A stretch of DNA of 42,209 nucleotides. It comes from Methylophilales bacterium LSUCC0135 (GTDB lineage Bacteria > Pseudomonadota > Gammaproteobacteria > Burkholderiales > Methylophilaceae). This document shows, in pieces, positions 25,096-35,104 of the stretch. The DNA lies in assembly GCA_001704575.1 (NCBI GenBank), contig MCAW01000013.1:16731-58939 (forward strand). The letters run 5' to 3'. The position numbers were made by a program, and so were the translations under genes. Position 1 is the first letter of the stretch, and the number at the start of each line of letters is the position of its first letter. The notes beneath the pieces are model-generated. The model was not told where the DNA came from, did not search any database, and saw only the letters and a list, made by a program, of their open reading frames with translations.

Positions 25096-25545
25096 TTATA
25101 AAACCAAACCATGCCGTTCGCCCAGCCGCTTCAGCGCATCGACATTGGTCCAGGAAAATACCTTTTTCGCGGCATCACGCCAATCCAGCCATTCGTAACG
25201 CAGATGCTCGGCATGTGCGAGTTGGACAAGCAACGGGCCCGGCAATTCCAGCCCGAACAAATGTTCGGTGTTGTGCGTAACCCCCGGCGCATAACGGTAA
25301 CGCCAATGCTCATAAATCTCATAGACGTTTGAAGCTTGCCAGTCTTCGAATCTGTATTGCAATGCGTCGAGTCCGGTTTCTTCCGCCACTTCCCGAATCG
25401 CGGCCTCATAAGGTGATTCACCTTCTTCAATACTGCCGGTCACCGACTGCCAGAAACCGGGTTTATCGGCACGTTCAAGCAGCAATACCTGAAGGTCTTT
25501 CGTATGAATCAGGACAAGCGCAGATACCGGAATCTTGCTGGCCAA
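25096..25545 (-). CDS. nudB: Dihydroneopterin triphosphate diphosphatase NudB (Nudix)
   Basis: NudB removes pyrophosphate from dihydroneopterin triphosphate in folate synthesis. The 149-residue protein has the full 23-residue Nudix box at 37-59 (starting GSIEEGESPYEAA, with REVAEETGL), and the family features FWQSVTG and HWRYRYAPGVTHNTEHLF. The start is TTG at 25545, right after the apt stop, with GAGG upstream; no in-frame ATG lies near. The Nudix family is broad, but the aspS-linked position and length fit NudB. Confidence 0.9.
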   Translation of the reverse strand: MASKIPVSALVLIHTKDLQVLLLERADKPGFWQSVTGSIEEGESPYEAAIREVAEETGLDALQYRFEDWQASNVYEIYEHWRYRYAPGVTHNTEHLFGLELPGPLLVQLAHAEHLRYEWLDWRDAAKKVFSWTNVDALKRLGERHGLVL

Positions 25546-26073
25546 TCAATCGCCCTCAAACTCACAGAGGGCATACATGCTGTAGCCTTTTTCCTCCAGC
25601 CGCTTGCGGCCGCCGAGGCTGATCAGGTCGATGATGAAACCGCATCCGGCGACTTGCCCGCCGAGTTTTTCAATCAAGGTCAGCGTTGCGATCGCCGTGC
25701 CGCCGGTTGCAATCAGATCATCCACCAACAGCACACGCTCGCCTTTTTCAATCGCATCCGTATGAATTTCAACCCGGTCGCTACCGTATTCCAGTTCGTA
25801 ATCATGACCCACCGTTTCCGCCGGCAGCTTGCCCTGCTTGCGCACCGGCACAAACCCGACGCCAAGCTTGTAAGCCAGCGGCGTGCCGATCAGAAAGCCA
25901 CGCGACTCCACGCCCACCACCTTGTCGATCTTATGATCCTGGAAATGGTTGAACAACTCATCCACCGTGACCTTGAGCCCGAGCGGATCCTTCAGCAAGG
26001 TCGTAATATCGCGGAACTGCACGCCGTGACGCGGATAGTGGGGGACAGTACGGATGAGGGATTTAATGGTCAT
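25546..26073 (-). CDS. apt: Adenine phosphoribosyltransferase
   Basis: Apt makes AMP from adenine and PRPP (purine salvage). The 175-residue protein begins MTIKSLIRTVPHYPRHGVQFRD and has the PRPP-binding loop at 114-127 (VLLVDDLIATGGTA), with GVESRGFLIGTPLA before it. Length is near that of E. coli Apt (183). ATG at 26073. It follows a toxin gene by 15 bases and abuts nudB. Confidence 0.96.
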   Translation of the reverse strand: MTIKSLIRTVPHYPRHGVQFRDITTLLKDPLGLKVTVDELFNHFQDHKIDKVVGVESRGFLIGTPLAYKLGVGFVPVRKQGKLPAETVGHDYELEYGSDRVEIHTDAIEKGERVLLVDDLIATGGTAIATLTLIEKLGGQVAGCGFIIDLISLGGRKRLEEKGYSMYALCEFEGD

Positions 26074-26088
26074 ACAACTGATCTCAAA

Positions 26089-26394
26089 TTACCTGGAAAA
26101 CCTTAATTGCAAGGTTTTCCAAAATTCCGGTTTTCTATGTAAATGCCCAATCGCAATCACCAAAATAACATCATCAATTTTTGTATAGATGACGCCATAA
26201 GGAAATCGTTTCAACTGGCAACGTCTTGTTTTATCAGATACAGGATGCCAGGCATCAGGATATTGACAAACTCGATTCAAACTTGCCAATACTTCCATCA
26301 AAAACCTTTGCCCAAGATTCGGCGCTTGAGCGTTGTAATAAGCTACAGCCTCATCCAACTCATACTGAGCCGGCTGTAAAAATCTGATCTGCAT
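26089..26394 (-). CDS. ParE/RelE-superfamily toxin
   Basis: The 101-residue protein resembles ParE-like toxins: an N-terminal helical pair (YELDEAVAYYNAQAPNLGQRFLMEVLASLNRV), then a beta sheet with RRCQLKRFPYGVIYTKIDDVILVIAIGHLHRKPEFW. The conserved RFPYGVIY and H-x-x-R-x-P-x-F-W features are clear. RelE members cut mRNA and ParE members poison gyrase; the Tyr-Gly-Val-Ile-Tyr core does not settle which. It begins directly after the antitoxin stop, so the pair is one transcript. Confidence 0.88.
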   Translation of the reverse strand: MQIRFLQPAQYELDEAVAYYNAQAPNLGQRFLMEVLASLNRVCQYPDAWHPVSDKTRRCQLKRFPYGVIYTKIDDVILVIAIGHLHRKPEFWKTLQLRFSR

Positions 26395-26610
26395 TTAAAG
26401 ATATTTAGCCAATACCTGATTCAAATCCAGCGCCTGCAATTCGCCTTTTTGATAGGCGGCCAAGCGGCTTTCCGCTTCCGATGCCCACAGGGTATCGATT
26501 TCAGCATCAGGCTTATCTACAGTAGCCAGCAGAGCATCAATCAACTCGATTTTTTCATTGGCGGAGAGCTTGGCCGCCTGCTCAACAATGGCTTTAGTAG
26601 CTGTGTTCAT
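26395..26610 (-). CDS. Antitoxin of the ParE-type pair (addiction-module component)
   Basis: The 71-residue protein (starts MNTATKAIVEQAAKLSANEK, then LIDALLATVD) matches the short helical addiction-module antitoxins that stand before ParE-like toxins. It has a predicted DNA-binding or dimerisation helix first and an acidic part later (PDAEIDTLWASEAESRL). The ATG at 26610 has AAAGGAGC eight bases upstream. It lies between aspS and apt, which in related genomes are usually close, so this pair is probably an insertion into the operon. Confidence 0.85.
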   Translation of the reverse strand: MNTATKAIVEQAAKLSANEKIELIDALLATVDKPDAEIDTLWASEAESRLAAYQKGELQALDLNQVLAKYL

Positions 26611-26710
26611 ACAGAGTGCTCCTTTGCTTTATTGCCGCGTGGCTATCCAGTTACCCACCCTACAAAACTCATCCGTAGCTTGCAACACCGCCAGCGCAAG
26701 CGAGTTCATT

Positions 26711-28495
26711 TTACGCCGCTGGATTCTGGCTGCGAACGCGGATATGCAATTCACGCAGCTGCTTCTCATCCACCTCACTCGGCGCATGCGTCATCAGACA
26801 CTGCGCACGCTGTGTTTTCGGGAAAGCAATCACATCACGGATGGATTCCGCGCCGGCCATCAGCGTTACCAAACGGTCCAGACCGAAAGCCAAACCGCCG
26901 TGCGGAGGCGCACCGTATTGCAGGGCGTCGAGCAGGAAACCGAATTTCTCCTGCGCTTCTTCCTTCGATATCTTCAGCGCATCGAACACCTTGGACTGCA
27001 CTTCCTGCTTGTGGATACGGACGGAACCGCCGCCGACTTCCCAACCGTTGATGACCATGTCGTAGGCTTTGGACAAGCAGGCGCCGGGATTGGTCGCCAG
27101 CAGGTCTTCATGGCCGTCTTTCGGTGCAGTGAACGGGTGATGCAGCGCCACCCAGCGGTCGGCTTCTTCGTCGTGCTCGAACATGGGGAAATCCACCACC
27201 CACAGCGGCGCCCAGGCGCGGCCATCGACATGGCCCTTCTCATGGCCGATCTTGACGCGCAAGGCGCCGAGCGCATCGTTAACCACCTTGGTCTTGTCAG
27301 CGCCGAAGAAGACGATATCGCCGTTCTGTGCGCCGGTGCGCTCAATGATGGCCTTCAAGGCGGCTTCATGGATGTTCTTGACGATAGGGCTTTGCAGGCC
27401 TTCCTCGTTCAATTTGGTGATGTAGTTGACCTTGATGTAGGCCAGGCCCTTGGCACCGTAAATCTTGACGAACTCGGTGTAGGCGTCGATCTCGGAGCGG
27501 GATATCGCGGCGCCATTCGGCACCCGCATGGCAGCAACGCGGCCATTGGCCATATTGGCGGCGCCGGAGAATACCTTGAAATCGACATCCCTCATGACGT
27601 CGGTCAGTTCGGTAATTTCCAGCGTGACACGCATGTCAGGCTTGTCTGAACCGTATTTGCTCATTGCCTCGGCGAACGGCATGCGCGGAAATGCCGATGG
27701 CAACTCGACATCCTGTACGTTCTTGAACATGCGGCGGATCATCTCTTCGACGATGTTCATGATCTCCTCTTCACCGAGGAAGGAGGTCTCGATATCGACC
27801 TGGGTGAATTCCGGCTGGCGGTCGGCGCGCAAATCCTCGTCGCGGAAGCACTTGGTAATCTGGAAATACCGGTCGAAACCGGACACCATCAAGAGTTGCT
27901 TGAACAGTTGCGGCGATTGCGGCAGCGCAAAGAACTGGCCGTGATGCACGCGCGACGGCACCAGATAGTCGCGCGCGCCTTCCGGCGTCGAGCGCGTCAG
28001 CATCGGCGTTTCGACTTCAATGAAACCGGCGGTGTCTAGATAATCGCGCAGATTCTTGGAGACACGGTAGCGCAGCATCAGATTCTTCTGCATCGCAGGA
28101 CGGCGCAGGTCGATATAACGGTGTTCCAGACGCACCATTTCGGAAAGGTTGTCATCATCCAGCATGAACGGCGGCGTCAGCGACGGATTGAGAATTTCGA
28201 TCTCGCTCGCCAGCATTTCCACTTCACCAGTGGGAATATTGGGATTGACGGTACCCTCGGGACGCGCGCGCACCTTGCAGGTAATCTTGAGCACAAACTC
28301 ATTGCGGACTGTTTCCGCAATGGCAAAGGCTTCAGGCGTATCCGGGTCGATAACGACTTGCGCCATGCCCTCGCGGTCGCGCAGGTCGATGAAAATCACG
28401 CCGCCGTGATCGCGGCGGCGATGAGCCCAACCGCAAAGAGTAACCGTCTGGCCGATGTGTTCGCGGTTCAGATGACCGCAGTAGTGGGTGCGCAT
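26711..28495 (-). CDS. aspS: Aspartyl-tRNA synthetase
   Basis: AspRS charges tRNA-Asp. The 594-residue protein has the N-terminal OB fold ([19 protein letters not shown]), class II motif 1 (RHRYIDLRR area and [22 protein letters not shown]), and motif 2 ([18 protein letters not shown]). The GAD insert follows, then motif 3 ([10 protein letters not shown]). Bacterial AspRS is 580-600 residues. Beta-class enzymes of this type may also charge tRNA-Asn, which I cannot judge here. ATG at 28495. Confidence 0.97.
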   Translation of the reverse strand: MRTHYCGHLNREHIGQTVTLCGWAHRRRDHGGVIFIDLRDREGMAQVVIDPDTPEAFAIAETVRNEFVLKITCKVRARPEGTVNPNIPTGEVEMLASEIEILNPSLTPPFMLDDDNLSEMVRLEHRYIDLRRPAMQKNLMLRYRVSKNLRDYLDTAGFIEVETPMLTRSTPEGARDYLVPSRVHHGQFFALPQSPQLFKQLLMVSGFDRYFQITKCFRDEDLRADRQPEFTQVDIETSFLGEEEIMNIVEEMIRRMFKNVQDVELPSAFPRMPFAEAMSKYGSDKPDMRVTLEITELTDVMRDVDFKVFSGAANMANGRVAAMRVPNGAAISRSEIDAYTEFVKIYGAKGLAYIKVNYITKLNEEGLQSPIVKNIHEAALKAIIERTGAQNGDIVFFGADKTKVVNDALGALRVKIGHEKGHVDGRAWAPLWVVDFPMFEHDEEADRWVALHHPFTAPKDGHEDLLATNPGACLSKAYDMVINGWEVGGGSVRIHKQEVQSKVFDALKISKEEAQEKFGFLLDALQYGAPPHGGLAFGLDRLVTLMAGAESIRDVIAFPKTQRAQCLMTHAPSEVDEKQLRELHIRVRSQNPAA

Positions 28496-28600
28496 AAAAA
28501 TGATTTCTTATCTTGATGGGTTATTTAATGAATGTTGAATCCGGGCTCAGGATACAGTGAACCATGCGCCCGGGCCGATTTCCGGCAGGACTGATGAGGC

Positions 28601-28861
28601 CTAGTGACAAGCACATCCGGTGCCGCAGGCCGCCGGCGCAGCTGCTGAATCTTCCGCCTTTTTTTCCGGCTTGCTGCCGCTGTTCTTGAAATCAGTCGCA
28701 TACCAGCCGCTGCCGGTCAGCTGAAAGCTGGGCGCGGATAGCTGTTTGGCGAATGTCGCCTTGCCGCATTCCGGACAATCGGTCAGGACAGAGTCGCTGA
28801 TTTTACGCATGACTTCCTTGCGGAAACCGCAACTGCTGCATTGGTAATCGTAAATTGGCAT
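28601..28861 (-). CDS. FmdB-family zinc-ribbon protein
   Basis: The 86-residue protein opens MPIYDYQCSSCGFRKEVMRK and has two cysteine pairs, C8-x2-C11 and C29-x2-C32 (FmdB zinc ribbon). A Lys/Ala-rich tail with the cysteine cluster CGTGCACH follows. FmdB proteins are named as putative regulators of formamidase, but their general role is not known. The ATG at 28861 has GGAG upstream. It lies just before aspS on the same strand, as in many betaproteobacteria. Confidence 0.93.
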   Translation of the reverse strand: MPIYDYQCSSCGFRKEVMRKISDSVLTDCPECGKATFAKQLSAPSFQLTGSGWYATDFKNSGSKPEKKAEDSAAAPAACGTGCACH

Positions 28862-28891
28862 GTCGAAAAACTCCGGACATCAAAATAAAGA

Positions 28892-28897
28892 ATTATA
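28892..28897 (-). promoter_or_regulatory. Possible -10 element before fmdB
   Basis: TATAAT is a perfect -10 on the minus strand. The -35 region 17-18 bases upstream (TTAATC or TTTAAT) is poor. It may drive fmdB and aspS. Confidence 0.4.
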
Positions 28898-29004
28898 CCC
28901 GAGATGCATATGGCGATTAAAGGCGAAATATCAAGCGCTTACAGACTCACAGGGCAGCATGGATTAAATCGGCGTAAATTCAGTTGAACAACACGCCCCA
29001 GACA

Positions 29005-29030
29005 CAAAAACCGGCAATTGCCGGTTTTTG
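29005..29030 (-). terminator. Rho-independent terminator after ssb
   Basis: CAAAAACCGGCAATTGCCGG with the mirrored TTTTTG is a perfect palindrome of 26 bases. On the minus strand its stem is followed by a T run, 19 bases past the ssb stop. It also works as a boundary for fmdB. Confidence 0.88.
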
Positions 29031-29048
29031 TCCCGAACCCCGCAATCC

Positions 29049-29534
29049 TCAGAACGGGATGTCGTCATCAAACTCGTCAAACGACGAAGCCGCTGCCGGC
29101 TTGGCTGCCTGCGCAGCCGGGGCCTGCTGACGCGAGGGTGCGGCACCCATATCGCTATCCTGATTCATGTCGTCATAGCTGGCATTGGAGCTACCGCCGC
29201 TATCGCGCCCGCCCAGCATTTGCATCTGATCGGCAATGATTTCCGTGGTGTAGCGGTCCTGACCTTCCTTGGTCTGCCATTTGCGCGTCTGCAAGCGGCC
29301 TTCAACGTAGACCGGACGGCCTTTTTTCAGGTATTCGCCGGCGATTTCGGCCAGCTTGCGATACATGACGATGTTATGCCACTCGGTGCGTTCCTGTTTC
29401 TGACCGTTCTTGTCCTTCCAGCTATCGGTCGTCGCAATGCTGAAATTACAGACCGCTTCGCCATTGGGCATGTAGCGCACTTCCGGGTCGCGCCCCAGAT
29501 TGCCTACGAGGATTACCTTGTTCACTGATGCCAT
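29049..29534 (-). CDS. ssb: Single-stranded DNA-binding protein
   Basis: The 161-residue protein has an OB fold ([41 protein letters not shown]) and a Gly/Ala/Gln linker. It ends in the typical acidic tip (DDDIPF), which recruits repair proteins. Length is close to E. coli SSB (178). The ATG at 29534 lies one base past the stop of the MFS gene upstream. A terminator follows. Confidence 0.96.
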   Translation of the reverse strand: MASVNKVILVGNLGRDPEVRYMPNGEAVCNFSIATTDSWKDKNGQKQERTEWHNIVMYRKLAEIAGEYLKKGRPVYVEGRLQTRKWQTKEGQDRYTTEIIADQMQMLGGRDSGGSSNASYDDMNQDSDMGAAPSRQQAPAAQAAKPAAASSFDEFDDDIPF

Positions 29535-29535
29535 A

Positions 29536-30912
29536 TTATCTCCCTATGAGTCTGAGCACTTCGGCTTCGTCAAAGTGCTGCTGCATATCCACTTTTAGTA
29601 TAACCAAACCTTCATCGGCCAACACCACCGTCTCGCGCACCCCTGCCAGCGCACTCAGCCGGGTCGACAGATTTTTGGCGGCATCTGCCGTCATTTCTTC
29701 CAGATGGTACATCTTACTCTTAACCGGCGGCGGTGTTTTCATGCTGAGCGCAAAGATCAGCCATAAGGCCATCAGCACGCTGCAAAAGATAAACACCGAG
29801 GCAAAGCCGTGATAATGCGAGAGATAACCGCCCAACGTACCGCCGGCAAAAACGCCGAGCGACTGCGCAGTATTGTACACACCGATGGCGGTGCCTTTCG
29901 AGGCAGCGGGCGCGAGCTTGGAGATGATGGAAGGCAGGGTCGCCTCCAGAATATTGAACGCCACAAAATAGGCCGAGAGTGAAATGATCACGCCCCAGAA
30001 CAGATCGACCGAACCGGCGAACAGCAATTGCGCCACCAGCATGATGAAAATTGCGCCGACAAACACCTGTTTGAGTTTTGCCTTTTTCTCGCCGTAGATG
30101 ATGGCGGGCACCATCAGAATAAAAGACAAGGCCATGATGGGCAGATAAATCAGCCAATGGTCGTTTTCGCTCATGCCGCTGCTTTGCTTGATGGCGAACG
30201 GCACGACAACAAACATCGCCATTTGCGCGGCATGCAGGGAAAATATGCCGAAATTCAGGCGCATCAACTGCATGTCCTTGAGCACATCCTTGAGTTTGCT
30301 GGGTGCGGCTTCAGCATCGGAGTGGAAGCGGCTGACGACCGGATCAGGCACCATATATTTCACCACCAGCACGGCCAGTACAGCGAGAATGCCGGTCAGC
30401 ATGAAAATGCCGGGGATACCTATCCATCGATTGAGCGCCGGCCCGAGCACCAGCGACAGAGCAAAAGTAATACCAATAGTGCCGCCTATCATCGCCATAG
30501 CTTTGGTGCGATGCTCTTCGCGTGTCAAATCCGCCACCAATGCCGTCACTACGGCAGAGACCGCGCCCGCACCCTGAATCGCGCGGCCGATGATGACGGT
30601 ATAAAGGTTGTCGGCGAACGCTGCGACCAAACTGCCGATGACGAACAGTAACAGGCCGATGTAGATCATGCGCTTACGGCCGAAGCGGTCGGAAGCCATG
30701 CCGAACGGCAGCTGGAACATCGCTTGCGTGAGACCGTAAGCGCCCAGTGCCAAGCCGATCAGCAAGTGACTTTCGCCGCCGGGCAGCGTTTCGGCATAAA
30801 TCGAGAAAATCGGCAGGATGAGAAACATGCCCAGCATGCGCAGGCCGTAGATAGAGGCAAGGCTCAGGCTGGCCCGCACTTCATGTGCAGACATACGTTC
30901 TGAATAAGGCAT
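29536..30912 (-). CDS. MFS transporter with C-terminal YAM-like domain (YajR-like)
   Basis: From the ATG at 30912 the protein has about 458 residues: twelve membrane segments and an extra cytoplasmic domain of about 65 residues. The motif-A region reads [12 protein letters not shown], as in the major facilitator superfamily. The tail (ends [11 protein letters not shown]) is similar in position to the YAM domain of E. coli YajR. Drug or metabolite export is likely, but substrate is unknown. The start is uncertain; ATG at 30894 (MSAHEV) and GTG at 30981 are alternatives. It precedes ssb and is divergent from uvrA. Confidence 0.88.
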   Translation of the reverse strand: MPYSERMSAHEVRASLSLASIYGLRMLGMFLILPIFSIYAETLPGGESHLLIGLALGAYGLTQAMFQLPFGMASDRFGRKRMIYIGLLLFVIGSLVAAFADNLYTVIIGRAIQGAGAVSAVVTALVADLTREEHRTKAMAMIGGTIGITFALSLVLGPALNRWIGIPGIFMLTGILAVLAVLVVKYMVPDPVVSRFHSDAEAAPSKLKDVLKDMQLMRLNFGIFSLHAAQMAMFVVVPFAIKQSSGMSENDHWLIYLPIMALSFILMVPAIIYGEKKAKLKQVFVGAIFIMLVAQLLFAGSVDLFWGVIISLSAYFVAFNILEATLPSIISKLAPAASKGTAIGVYNTAQSLGVFAGGTLGGYLSHYHGFASVFIFCSVLMALWLIFALSMKTPPPVKSKMYHLEEMTADAAKNLSTRLSALAGVRETVVLADEGLVILKVDMQQHFDEAEVLRLIGR

Positions 30913-31050
30913 GGAAATGGGTTGAGCAAGTAACAGAAAAGTGCGTATATTAGCAGGTTGCCTCGCTTTAGTGCCTGTCACCTCGGAGCCTGCAACATCC
31001 CGCCGCTAATGACGCGAGCGGCTGTATCTAAGAATATTGGGTCATAGGAT

Positions 31051-33864
31051 ATGGATTACATCAAAATTCGCGGTGCCCGCACCCACAATCTCAAGAATGT
31101 CTCGCTCGACTTGCCACGCGACAAGATGATTGTCATCACCGGACTTTCCGGCTCAGGCAAATCCTCGCTGGCTTTCGATACGCTCTACGCAGAAGGCCAG
31201 CGCCGCTATGTCGAATCTCTGTCGGCCTATGCGCGCCAGTTTCTCGCCCGCATGGACAAACCCGATGTCGACCTGATTGAGGGCTTGTCGCCTGCCATCT
31301 CCATCGAGCAGAAATCCACCTCGCACAACCCGCGTTCAACCGTCGGCACCGTCACCGAAATTCACGATTATCTGCGCCTGCTCTACGCCCGCGCGGGCGA
31401 TCCGGAGTGCCCGGAGCACGGCATCAAGCTCGAAGCACAAACGGTATCGCAGATGGTTGACAGCGTGCTCGCGCTGCCGGAAGAAACAAAGCTGATGATC
31501 CTCGCGCCGGTCGTCAGCAACCGCAAGGGCGAACAGGTCGATCTGTTCGAGGAGCTGAAAGCGCAAGGCTTTGTCCGCGTCCGTGTCGATGGCGAAACCC
31601 ATGAGCTGGATGCCGTCCCCAAACTGGCCAAAACTTCCAAGCACAATATCGATGTGGTCGTTGACAGGCTCAAGGTCCGTGCCGATACCAAACAGCGCAT
31701 TGCGGAATCGTTCGAGACCGCCTTGCGCCTCGCCGACGGCAAGGCACTGGCGGTGGAAATGGACAGCGGCCGCGAGCACCTTTTCTCTGCCAAGTTCTCC
31801 TGCCCGGTTTGTGACTACTCACTTGCAGAGCTGGAACCGCGTCTGTTTTCCTTCAACAACCCGATGGGCGCCTGCCCCAAATGCGATGGTCTGGGACAGA
31901 TCAGTTTCTTCGATCCCAAACGCGTGGTCGCCTTTCCGCACCTTTCGCTCGCTTCCGGCGCCATCAAGGGCTGGGACAAACGCAACCAGTTCTATTTCCA
32001 GATGCTGCAAAATCTGGCCGGTCATTATGGTTTCGATCTCGAAACCGCATTTGAAAACCTGCCGCCGCATATTCAGCAGATTCTCCTGCATGGCAGCGGC
32101 AAGGAAAGTATCGCTTTCAAGTACCTGAACGAGCGTGGCGGCTATTACCAGAAAAGTCATACCTTTGAAGGCATACTCAACAACCTGCAGCGCCGCTATC
32201 ACGAAACCGACTCCATCACGGTGCGCGAAGAACTGGCCAAATACCTGAACTCACAGGCCTGCCCGGACTGCAGCGGCACCCGTCTGCGGCGCGAGGCGAG
32301 GCACGTCAAGGTCGGTGGCAGCAACATCCATGAAATCTGCGAAATCCCGTTAAAGCAGGCGCTCACTTTCTTTGATGGCCTTGAACTGACCGGCCAGAAG
32401 CTCGCCATCGCGGACAAGATCGTCAAGGAGATCAGTAGCCGTCTGAAATTTCTGACCAATGTCGGACTGGAATATCTTTCGCTTTCACGTTCGGCAGAAA
32501 CACTCTCCGGCGGCGAGGCGCAACGCATCCGTCTTGCCTCACAAATCGGCTCCGGCCTCACCGGCGTCATGTATGTGCTGGATGAGCCCTCCATCGGTCT
32601 GCACCAACGCGACAACGACCGCCTGCTGGAAACCCTGATGCGCCTGCGCGACATCGGCAATACGGTCATCGTGGTCGAACACGATCAGGATGCGATCATG
32701 GCGGCTGATTATGTGGTGGATATCGGCCCCGGTGCAGGCGAGCATGGCGGCCGGATCGTCGCCGCCGGCACGCCGCTGGAAATACAGCAGAACAACGACT
32801 CGCTCACCGGCCAATACCTGAGTGGAAAAAAAGCCATCGAGGTACCGAAAAAACGCCACCAGCCTGACCCGTCACGCTGGCTGACGATGACTGGTGCCAA
32901 GGGCAACAACCTGCGCGACGTTACGCTTAAATTGCCGGTTGGCCTTCTGACCTGCGTCACCGGCGTTTCCGGATCGGGTAAATCAACGCTGATCAACGAC
33001 ACCCTCTATCGCGTTGTCGCACAGCATCTCTACGGCAGCTCTACCGAGCCCGCGCCTTTTGAAGAAATTGACGGCCTCGCCTTCTTCGATAAGGTCGTGG
33101 ATGTAGACCAGAGCCCGATCGGACGCACACCACGCTCCAACCCGGCCACTTACACCGGGCTTTTCACGCCGATACGCGACCTCTTCGCCGGAGTGCCGGA
33201 ATCGCGTGCACGCGGTTACGGACCCGGCCGCTATTCGTTCAACGTCAAGGGTGGCCGCTGCGAAGCCTGTCAGGGTGATGGCGTGCTGCGCGTGGAGATG
33301 CATTTCCTGCCGGATGTCTATGTGCCCTGCGACGTGTGCAAGGGTCACCGTTACAACCGCGAAACGCTGGAAATCCAGTACAAGGGCAAGAATATCCGTG
33401 AAGTGCTGGAAATGACGGTGGAACAGGCACGGGTATTTTTCGACGCCGTCCCTGTCGTCGCCCGCAAGCTACAGACACTGCTTGATGTCGGCCTTGGCTA
33501 TATCACGCTGGGGCAATCCGCCACTACGCTTTCCGGCGGCGAAGCACAGCGTGTCAAACTCGCGCTGGAGCTTTCCAAACGCGATACCGGCCGCACGCTC
33601 TACATTCTCGACGAACCGACCACCGGCTTGCACTTTGCCGACATTCAACTATTGCTGGATGTGATTCATCGACTGCGCGACCACGGCAACACCATCGTCA
33701 TCATCGAGCACAATCTGGACGTCATCAAAACCGCGGACTGGATTATCGACATGGGGCCGGAAGGCGGCGATGGCGGTGGCATGGTGATTGCGGAAGGCAC
33801 GCCGGAAACCGTAGCGAAAAGTACGAAAAGTTACACGGGGCGCTATCTCAAACCCATGTTGTGA
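31051..33864 (+). CDS. uvrA: UvrABC excinuclease subunit A
   Basis: UvrA finds bulky DNA damage with UvrB. The 937-residue protein has two ABC ATPase parts. Walker A sites are GLSGSGKSS (31-39) and GVSGSGKST (638-646), with signatures [16 protein letters not shown] and [16 protein letters not shown] and Walker [13 protein letters not shown] and [12 protein letters not shown]. Zinc-binding cysteine pairs include [23 protein letters not shown] and CDVCKG. Length matches E. coli UvrA (940). No LexA box was found upstream. ATG at 31051 has a short-spaced AGGA. Confidence 0.98.
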   Translation: MDYIKIRGARTHNLKNVSLDLPRDKMIVITGLSGSGKSSLAFDTLYAEGQRRYVESLSAYARQFLARMDKPDVDLIEGLSPAISIEQKSTSHNPRSTVGTVTEIHDYLRLLYARAGDPECPEHGIKLEAQTVSQMVDSVLALPEETKLMILAPVVSNRKGEQVDLFEELKAQGFVRVRVDGETHELDAVPKLAKTSKHNIDVVVDRLKVRADTKQRIAESFETALRLADGKALAVEMDSGREHLFSAKFSCPVCDYSLAELEPRLFSFNNPMGACPKCDGLGQISFFDPKRVVAFPHLSLASGAIKGWDKRNQFYFQMLQNLAGHYGFDLETAFENLPPHIQQILLHGSGKESIAFKYLNERGGYYQKSHTFEGILNNLQRRYHETDSITVREELAKYLNSQACPDCSGTRLRREARHVKVGGSNIHEICEIPLKQALTFFDGLELTGQKLAIADKIVKEISSRLKFLTNVGLEYLSLSRSAETLSGGEAQRIRLASQIGSGLTGVMYVLDEPSIGLHQRDNDRLLETLMRLRDIGNTVIVVEHDQDAIMAADYVVDIGPGAGEHGGRIVAAGTPLEIQQNNDSLTGQYLSGKKAIEVPKKRHQPDPSRWLTMTGAKGNNLRDVTLKLPVGLLTCVTGVSGSGKSTLINDTLYRVVAQHLYGSSTEPAPFEEIDGLAFFDKVVDVDQSPIGRTPRSNPATYTGLFTPIRDLFAGVPESRARGYGPGRYSFNVKGGRCEACQGDGVLRVEMHFLPDVYVPCDVCKGHRYNRETLEIQYKGKNIREVLEMTVEQARVFFDAVPVVARKLQTLLDVGLGYITLGQSATTLSGGEAQRVKLALELSKRDTGRTLYILDEPTTGLHFADIQLLLDVIHRLRDHGNTIVIIEHNLDVIKTADWIIDMGPEGGDGGGMVIAEGTPETVAKSTKSYTGRYLKPML

Positions 33865-33892
33865 TAATCAAACCCCTGCAGAAACAGGCGCA

Positions 33893-34369
33893 CTAATAAA
33901 AATAGGCATAAACAAACACGCCCACCATCAGCAAGGCAAACACCAGCTTGGCTGCCAACGCCAGCGCAAAACCCAGACCGGCCGCAACGCCCACCCGGGT
34001 AGCATGTCCGGCATCAGGACTCGCCATCATTTCGCCGATGACGGCGCCAGCCACTGTGCCCAGAATCAAACCGGGCACACCCGCCAACATGCCGACCAAA
34101 GCACCGACGATGGTACCAATCATGGCCTGGCGGCTGGCGCCTACGTATTTAGTGGTCATCAGCGAAGCCACAATATCAATGATCCAGGCGAGCAAAGCCA
34201 GCACGCCGATGATGATCATGGCAACCGTACCGACGCGGGAAAAATCATCAATCCACGCCGCCAGCAGAAATCCGCCGAACAAAAGCGGCACGCCGGGCAA
34301 CATCGGCAATAGCAAGCCGGCGAAACCGAGCAGCATCAGCACAAACGCCAGCAGCCACAGCCATTCCAT
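33893..34369 (-). CDS. DUF456 family membrane protein
   Basis: The 158-residue protein is almost wholly hydrophobic, with about five membrane segments. Its GLLLPMLPGVPLLFGG and glycine-rich GTIVGALVGMLAGVPGLILG segments are family features. Gly-rich repeats resemble glycine-zipper proteins. Function unknown. The ATG at 34369 has GGGAGA upstream. It lies next to mtgA and uvrA, but I see no operon link that tells its role. Confidence 0.85.
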   Translation of the reverse strand: MEWLWLLAFVLMLLGFAGLLLPMLPGVPLLFGGFLLAAWIDDFSRVGTVAMIIIGVLALLAWIIDIVASLMTTKYVGASRQAMIGTIVGALVGMLAGVPGLILGTVAGAVIGEMMASPDAGHATRVGVAAGLGFALALAAKLVFALLMVGVFVYAYFY

Positions 34370-34408
34370 CCCGATCTCCCTAAGACTGAAGTTTCATCGC
34401 TGGCGTCA

Positions 34409-35104
34409 TCACTTCGGCACCGCCACCTGCACCATACGTGCCTGTATGGTCGCCGTTTTACGATTCAGAAAGCGTGTAGAACGATGCTTGTCATAAAAGC
34501 GGGGATTGGGAATCATTGCAGCCATTTTTGCTGCCTGATAGCTCGACAGTCTTTTCGCACTGACGCCATAGTAATGTTGCGCAGCCGCCTCGGCACCGAA
34601 TACGACATCGCCCCACTCGATCATGTTCAAATAAATCTCCAATATTCGGCGCTTGCTCATCATGGTTTCCAGCATCACGGTAATGACGGCTTCCTGCGCC
34701 TTGCGCCAAGGCGTGCGCTGGCTGGAAAGAAAAAGATTCTTGGCAAGCTGCTGGCTGATGGTTGAACCACCGGCGACCAGCTTGCCTTTCTTCAGATTTT
34801 TTTCATAGGCTTTCTGGATGCCATCCCAATCAAAGCCATCATGTTCAGAAAATTTGGCATCTTCTGCGGCAATCACTGCGCGTTTAAGATGGTTCGAAAT
34901 CTGGTCATACTCAACCCACTGATATTTAATCTCGGCATTGAGTTTTTCCTTGCGCATTTCGACCAAACGATCACGCATGAATTCTGTGGATGAAGGGTTC
35001 TGAAACATCCAAAAACAGATATGCAGAAAAATCCACAACTGATAAAGCACAACAAGCACTGCAAGCACGGACAAACCACGCCAGAAATACATTTTTAACG
35101 TCAC
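34409..35104 (-). CDS. mtgA: Monofunctional peptidoglycan glycosyltransferase MtgA
   Basis: MtgA polymerises lipid II into glycan strands at the inner membrane. The 231-residue protein has one N-terminal membrane helix (about 11-34) and a GT51 domain. That domain has the catalytic Glu in AVIAAEDAKFSEHDGFD (E81), GGSTISQQLAKNLFL, and RRILEIYLNMIEWGDVVFGAEAAAQHYY. The start is GTG at 35104, overlapping the aroE stop by four bases; an ATG four codons later (35092) is also possible. E. coli MtgA has 242 residues. Confidence 0.94.
   Translation of the reverse strand: MTLKMYFWRGLSVLAVLVVLYQLWIFLHICFWMFQNPSSTEFMRDRLVEMRKEKLNAEIKYQWVEYDQISNHLKRAVIAAEDAKFSEHDGFDWDGIQKAYEKNLKKGKLVAGGSTISQQLAKNLFLSSQRTPWRKAQEAVITVMLETMMSKRRILEIYLNMIEWGDVVFGAEAAAQHYYGVSAKRLSSYQAAKMAAMIPNPRFYDKHRSTRFLNRKTATIQARMVQVAVPK

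Noticed and set aside
30913..31050. LexA box before uvrA
   Set aside because: I searched for CTGT-N8-ACAG and found only a lone CTGT half, so SOS control cannot be claimed.
33865..33892. Terminator after uvrA
   Set aside because: CCTG-N6-CAGG is too short to form a convincing stem, and no T run follows.
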